Source of the DNA: an uncultured Treponema sp.
GTDB taxonomy: Bacteria; Spirochaetota; Spirochaetia; Treponematales; Treponemataceae
DNA: 28,426 bases
Direction: 5' to 3'
NCBI GenBank assembly: GCA_937890485.1
Contig: CALBXN010000189.1
Location: forward strand, 1-28,426
Position numbers and translations under genes: made by a program. The notes beneath the pieces are model-generated. The model did no database searches. It was not told the origin of the DNA and saw only the letters and a program-made list of their open reading frames with translations. Shown here in pieces: positions 25,176 through 28,426 of this stretch; the stretch's first letter is position 1, and every line of letters begins with the position of its first letter.

Positions 25176-26648
25176 ATGAATATCCTCATGGTAAGTTCTG
25201 AAGCAATGCCTTTTGCTAGTACAGGTGGTTTAGCTAGTGCAGTTACTTTTTTAGCAAGTACTTTAATTGATAATGGACATAATGTAAAAATACTTCTACC
25301 TCGTTATTATGGAATTTCACGGGATATATTAAATTCAACAAATCTTAAATTAAATGTATTTTGCGATTTTGAAGACAAGTCTGTTAATATTTATACTTCA
25401 ACAATAAAAACTTCACAAAATAATAATTTAGAATTTTACTTTATCGATTATGAAAAATATTTTGGTAGAGATGGAATATACGGTACAAAAGAAGAACCAA
25501 ATTATAATGATAATCCTCAAAGATTTTCTTTGCTTTGTCACAGTACATTCCAACTATGTCGTGAGTTGAATTGGTTTCCGGATATAATTCATTCTTATGA
25601 TTGGCCAACTGCTTTAATTTCTGTTCTTCTTAAATTTTATGAACGAAAAAATCCTGAATTTTCTAATACAAAATCTATTCTTACAATTCATAATTTAGGA
25701 TTTCAAGGAATTTATAGTAAACATTTATTTCCCACAACAAATATAGAGTGGAAGTATTATTATTCAGCTGGTTTTGAAAATTTTGATAATATGAATTTTC
25801 TAAAGGCAGGAATTCAATGTGCTGATATGATAACTACTGTAAGTCCAACTTATGCAAAAGAAATATTAACTGAAAAATTTGGTTTAAAACTTGATTCTCT
25901 GTTACGTTACCGAAGCGAAGATTTATATGGAATTTTAAATGGAATAGATTCTAAATTTTGGAATCCTCAAACTGATAAATTTATATTTCAAAACTATTCA
26001 GTAGATAATTTAAAACTTAAAACAAAAAACAAACTAGAATTACAAAGAAGAATGGGATTAGAAATAAATCCAGATATACCTTTGATAAGTTTTTATTCAC
26101 AATTTATTGAACAAAAAGGAATTAATGAACTTTTTTCACCATCATTTGGTTGTACGCATGCTATATGTACCGATATGAAAATTCAATTTATTGTAATGGG
26201 AACAGGTGAAAGTTGGTGTGAAAACGAAATTAAGATTTTAGAGAATAATTTACCAAATTTTAAATCATTTATTGGATTTGATGAAGAATTAGAACATTTA
26301 CTTATTTGTGGTAGTGATTTTATGTTAATACCGTCAAAATATGAACCATGTGGAAGTATTCAAATGAATTGTCAACGATACGGAACTTTACCCATTATAA
26401 GTGCAATTGGAGGTCTTGCTGATTCTGTAGAAAATTACAATGAAAAAACTGGTACAGTAACAGGTTTTATGTTAAATGATTTAACACCTCAAAGTGTTTA
26501 CGATACAGTAGGGTGGGCAGTTTTTGCTTGGTATAACAAATCTCAGCATATTACTCAAATGCAAAAAAGAGTCATGGAAAAAGATTTTTCTTGGGAAAAC
26601 TCAGCCCAGGAATACGAAAAATTATATACAAAATTATTAAAAAAATAA
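25176..26648 (+). CDS. glgA: Divergent glycogen/starch synthase (GT5)
   Basis: This 490-residue GT-B enzyme of the glycogen synthase family matches the usual length. It has NILMVSSEAMPF at the start, TIHNLGFQG with His172, SPTYAKEI near 223-230, GILNGID at 252-258, FIEQKG with Lys314, KYEPCGS with Glu390 and YGTLPI near 402-407. Several normally fixed residues differ: the ADP-glucose-binding Lys of K-T-G-G-L is Ser15 (STGGLA), the HDW motif is YDW (141-143), the Arg of SR-x3-QKG is Gln309, and the second R-T-G-G-L is AIGGLADSV. It was probably once an ADP-glucose:1,4-glucan glucosyltransferase. It may now use another donor, act slowly or have a regulatory role. It ends 8 bp before a strong terminator. 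Confidence 0.88.
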   Translation: MNILMVSSEAMPFASTGGLASAVTFLASTLIDNGHNVKILLPRYYGISRDILNSTNLKLNVFCDFEDKSVNIYTSTIKTSQNNNLEFYFIDYEKYFGRDGIYGTKEEPNYNDNPQRFSLLCHSTFQLCRELNWFPDIIHSYDWPTALISVLLKFYERKNPEFSNTKSILTIHNLGFQGIYSKHLFPTTNIEWKYYYSAGFENFDNMNFLKAGIQCADMITTVSPTYAKEILTEKFGLKLDSLLRYRSEDLYGILNGIDSKFWNPQTDKFIFQNYSVDNLKLKTKNKLELQRRMGLEINPDIPLISFYSQFIEQKGINELFSPSFGCTHAICTDMKIQFIVMGTGESWCENEIKILENNLPNFKSFIGFDEELEHLLICGSDFMLIPSKYEPCGSIQMNCQRYGTLPIISAIGGLADSVENYNEKTGTVTGFMLNDLTPQSVYDTVGWAVFAWYNKSQHITQMQKRVMEKDFSWENSAQEYEKLYTKLLKK

Positions 26649-26650
26649 AA

Positions 26651-26690
26651 AAAAACTGTTTCACAACTGAACTGTGAAACAGTTTTTTTT
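26651..26690. terminator. Strong bidirectional intrinsic terminator
   Basis: CTGTTTCACA (26656-26665) and TGTGAAACAG (26673-26682) form a perfect 10-bp stem with a 7-base loop, followed by eight T residues (26683-26690) and preceded by an A run on the other side. It ends transcription of glgA on the plus strand and of the convergent P83/100-like gene on the minus strand. Confidence 0.93.
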
Positions 26691-26700
26691 GTACTAAAAT

Positions 26701-27567
26701 TTATTCAGTAATTTGATTTAAATCTTTTGCATTTAACAATACCAAATTTCCATTTGATGAAGTAACAACAACACCTTTTTCTGTTACCATTATAGGAGTT
26801 GATGGTTCAACATTAATTTTTGAAGAATATTCTAATGTTAAATCAGAATTAAACTTACCTAATGTATAATTATCATCATTAGCTATTACAGCAAAGTATG
26901 AACCATTATGTGTTACAATTGCAGAATCTTCAGCAATTGTCTGAGCACTTTCACCAATGATTTCCATATTTGTACCATCAAGAGTTACAAGTTTTACAGT
27001 TGCATTTCCACCTGTTTTTCCAGCAATAGCTATAAAGTTCTCACCTTCAGGATAAACAATTCGATTTCTAATTACAGTAACTGGAGATTCTTTAATAATT
27101 CTACCTGTATCAGCATCCATTTTTACTAGAGTTGATAATAAATCATTATTTTTATCTTCAGTTAATTTCAATCCGTAAGCAGTATTCTTAACAGCAGCAT
27201 TTTTCATTGCTTCTGCAATAACGGACTTTTGATCCTTTGCAATTTCTTTACGATCTTCTATAGCTTCTGCTAATTTTTTATCTGCAACCATTTGTTCTTT
27301 TGTTGCTTCATCCAAAGCTTTTTTAGTAACTTCTTCTTGTTCTTCAACAAGTTTTTCAAACTGATCAGCAAGCTGTTTTAATACTATATCCTTAGCTTCT
27401 TCTATAAGTCCGGATATATCGGTCTTGTCCCCTTTTAGTCTATAATTATAATCAAGCTTTATAACATCATAGCCCCTATCAGAAAATATCTTTCCACAAT
27501 AATACAAAAGAGGCTTGTCACAGCTATAATTTCGACCAGGGAATTCTATCAAAAGCTTTCGTCCCAT
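26701..27567 (-). CDS. In-frame chimera: alpha/beta-hydrolase N-terminus joined to a P83/100 C-terminus
   Basis: This 288-residue frame combines two unrelated proteins. Residues 1 to about 66 (starting MGRKLLIEFPGRNYSCDK, with LLYYCGKIFSDRGYDVIKL) are the start of a small alpha/beta-hydrolase family that I know mainly from Clostridia, ending before its Ser nucleophile. From about residue 68 onward the sequence is the C-terminal part of a spirochaete P83/100-family protein: a charged coiled coil (LVEEQEEVTKKALDEATKEQ and onward to about 115), then a beta-rich propeller-like domain. The signal peptide and the N-terminal half expected of P83/100 are missing. The start has a GGGGG-type ribosome binding site that belongs to the hydrolase part. 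I read the frame as a join between two genomes, either an assembly artefact or a recombination event. The product is unlikely to be functional. Confidence 0.75.
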   Translation of the reverse strand: MGRKLLIEFPGRNYSCDKPLLYYCGKIFSDRGYDVIKLDYNYRLKGDKTDISGLIEEAKDIVLKQLADQFEKLVEEQEEVTKKALDEATKEQMVADKKLAEAIEDRKEIAKDQKSVIAEAMKNAAVKNTAYGLKLTEDKNNDLLSTLVKMDADTGRIIKESPVTVIRNRIVYPEGENFIAIAGKTGGNATVKLVTLDGTNMEIIGESAQTIAEDSAIVTHNGSYFAVIANDDNYTLGKFNSDLTLEYSSKINVEPSTPIMVTEKGVVVTSSNGNLVLLNAKDLNQITE

Positions 27568-27578
27568 GAAAATCCCCC

Positions 27579-28426
27579 TTATTTTACTTCACTTATTTTC
27601 TTCTTAGCACAATCTAGCTCTACCCGTTTCATCATAAGCACTGTTTTGAATAACTTTTCACCACAGCCTAGGGCCGCCGGAATATTAAGCTCCATACATC
27701 GTTTTGCTATTCTTGAATCCTTGGTATCCTTCTTGGTTATTATTCCCTTAATATCCTTAGTAAAGATCCAGTCATAAGCCAAAGTAACCTTTGAGAGTAA
27801 CACAATCTTTCCTGTCACATCCACATCATGGCCTTCGTCATAATAGGCAATATCTCCAGCAACACACTTGTCTGTCAGATAGTCTGGTATCTCCTCATCA
27901 ATATCTATTACATCCAAATCTCCCACATTAATAACATCCGGAAGCACCAGATAAGAATAGGCATGATACATATTTCTTCTGGCCTCTATGGTCATAACAT
28001 AGGAGTCTCTACTATGATAGCTATCTAAATCCTGAATTTCCAGATAGGACATATCCTCCTTATCTATACCTATCAACTCTCCTAGCCTTGCAATTATATC
28101 GAGAAGAAGACCTATAGATTTTGCATACTCAAATCTATAACTATCAGCCAGTTCACTGGCTCCATTAATAAAGCCAATAAGCTTATCCGCATCAACCTTA
28201 AGCTCTGAGTCTTCAAGAGCCTTAGCAATTATATCTCTATCCAATGATTTGGCTATCTTCTTTCCTTTTGACACTTCATAATCTCGAACTGTCTCTAAAT
28301 CACTGTATAATTTTCTGTAGCTGTGAGCCCTTATATCACATATGCTAATTCGAAGATGACCATATTTTCCATCAAACTCCTCCCAGGAAAGCTTTCCACT
28401 GGTATAATCCTCAAAGTCTCTCTTAA
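27579..28426 (-). CDS. PEP-utilising-enzyme-like protein, C-terminal part (runs off the right edge)
   Basis: The frame is open to the window edge: an in-frame GTG lies at 28274-28272, but coding signs continue upstream. The visible part holds FDGKYGHLRIS near its start, matching the YGHLRPGTYDI-type motif of proteins combining PEP/pyruvate-binding and PEP-mobile domains. The C-terminal 90 residues look like the mobile swivelling domain (GDIAYYDEGHDVDVTGKIVLL, then ...GIITKKDTKDSRIAKRC and LNIPAALGC). The catalytic His of the usual SHAA motif is Arg here (DSRIA), so phosphotransfer by this domain is doubtful. It is followed after 11 bp by the hydrolase start, an arrangement I associate with Clostridia. 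Its higher G+C content and codon use (CTA, TCC, GGA) differ from the rest of the window. Confidence 0.7.
   Translation of the reverse strand, partial: KRDFEDYTSGKLSWEEFDGKYGHLRISICDIRAHSYRKLYSDLETVRDYEVSKGKKIAKSLDRDIIAKALEDSELKVDADKLIGFINGASELADSYRFEYAKSIGLLLDIIARLGELIGIDKEDMSYLEIQDLDSYHSRDSYVMTIEARRNMYHAYSYLVLPDVINVGDLDVIDIDEEIPDYLTDKCVAGDIAYYDEGHDVDVTGKIVLLSKVTLAYDWIFTKDIKGIITKKDTKDSRIAKRCMELNIPAALGCGEKLFKTVLMMKRVELDCAKKKISEVK

Overview
The window looks like AT-rich spirochaete DNA, most likely a host-associated Treponema. The evidence is a C-terminal piece of a P83/100-family protein (a spirochaete family), a strongly A/T-biased codon usage, and the style of the TPR, GT2 and glycogen synthase genes beside it. 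This assignment comes from family recognition by eye and no database search was run. No rRNA, tRNA, insertion sequence or CRISPR array was seen.

Layout. (1) 1-1955, minus strand: the 5' end of an unidentified small gene, an unrecognised 422-residue protein, and a Nudix hydrolase 2 bp upstream of it. (2) 2023-20455, minus strand: one long, tightly packed surface-polysaccharide locus. From its promoter-proximal end the order is wbpB, wbpD, wbpE and wbpA homologues, an acyltransferase-3 protein, a Wzx flippase, a probable Wzy polymerase, a GT4 glycosyltransferase, a wbpI/wecB-type 2-epimerase, a second GT4 (WbuB-like), a DegT aminotransferase, a phosphoglycosyl transferase, an MBOAT/SGNH O-acetylation pair, a UDP-sugar 4,6-dehydratase and galE. 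(3) 20456-21904: an AT-rich spacer, a small cysteine-containing protein on the plus strand, a winged-helix regulator on the minus strand, and a spacer with a perfect 9-bp inverted repeat. (4) 21905-26648, plus strand: a secreted TPR protein, a membrane GT2 glycosyltransferase, a class I/II aminotransferase and a divergent glycogen synthase, closed by a strong terminator. (5) 26701-28426, minus strand: an in-frame chimera of an alpha/beta-hydrolase N-terminus with a P83/100 C-terminus, then the 3' end of a PEP-utilising-enzyme-like gene. Sequence right of about 27370 looks like a different genome (Clostridia-like), so this may be an assembly join or a recombination junction.

How the polysaccharide genes fit together. 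WbpA-B-E-D plus a WbpI-like epimerase are enough to turn UDP-GlcNAc into UDP-ManNAc(3NAc)A. The CapD-type dehydratase plus the first DegT aminotransferase would make a UDP-4-amino-4,6-dideoxy-HexNAc. GalE supplies UDP-Gal or UDP-GalNAc. One phosphoglycosyl transferase and two GT4 enzymes predict a three-sugar unit on undecaprenyl phosphate, flipped by Wzx and polymerised by Wzy. Two independent acyl-transfer systems could decorate it. No chain-length regulator, outer-membrane exporter or ligase lies in the window.

The most noteworthy points are the chimeric junction near 27370; a glycosyltransferase whose conserved N-terminus lies upstream of any ATG/GTG/TTG; a glycogen synthase lacking several nucleotide-sugar-binding residues; the Nudix plus unknown-protein pair; and the small Cys protein with a near-perfect ribosome binding site. 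No clearly novel defence or editing system was found. The Nudix/422-residue pair is the only candidate for one.
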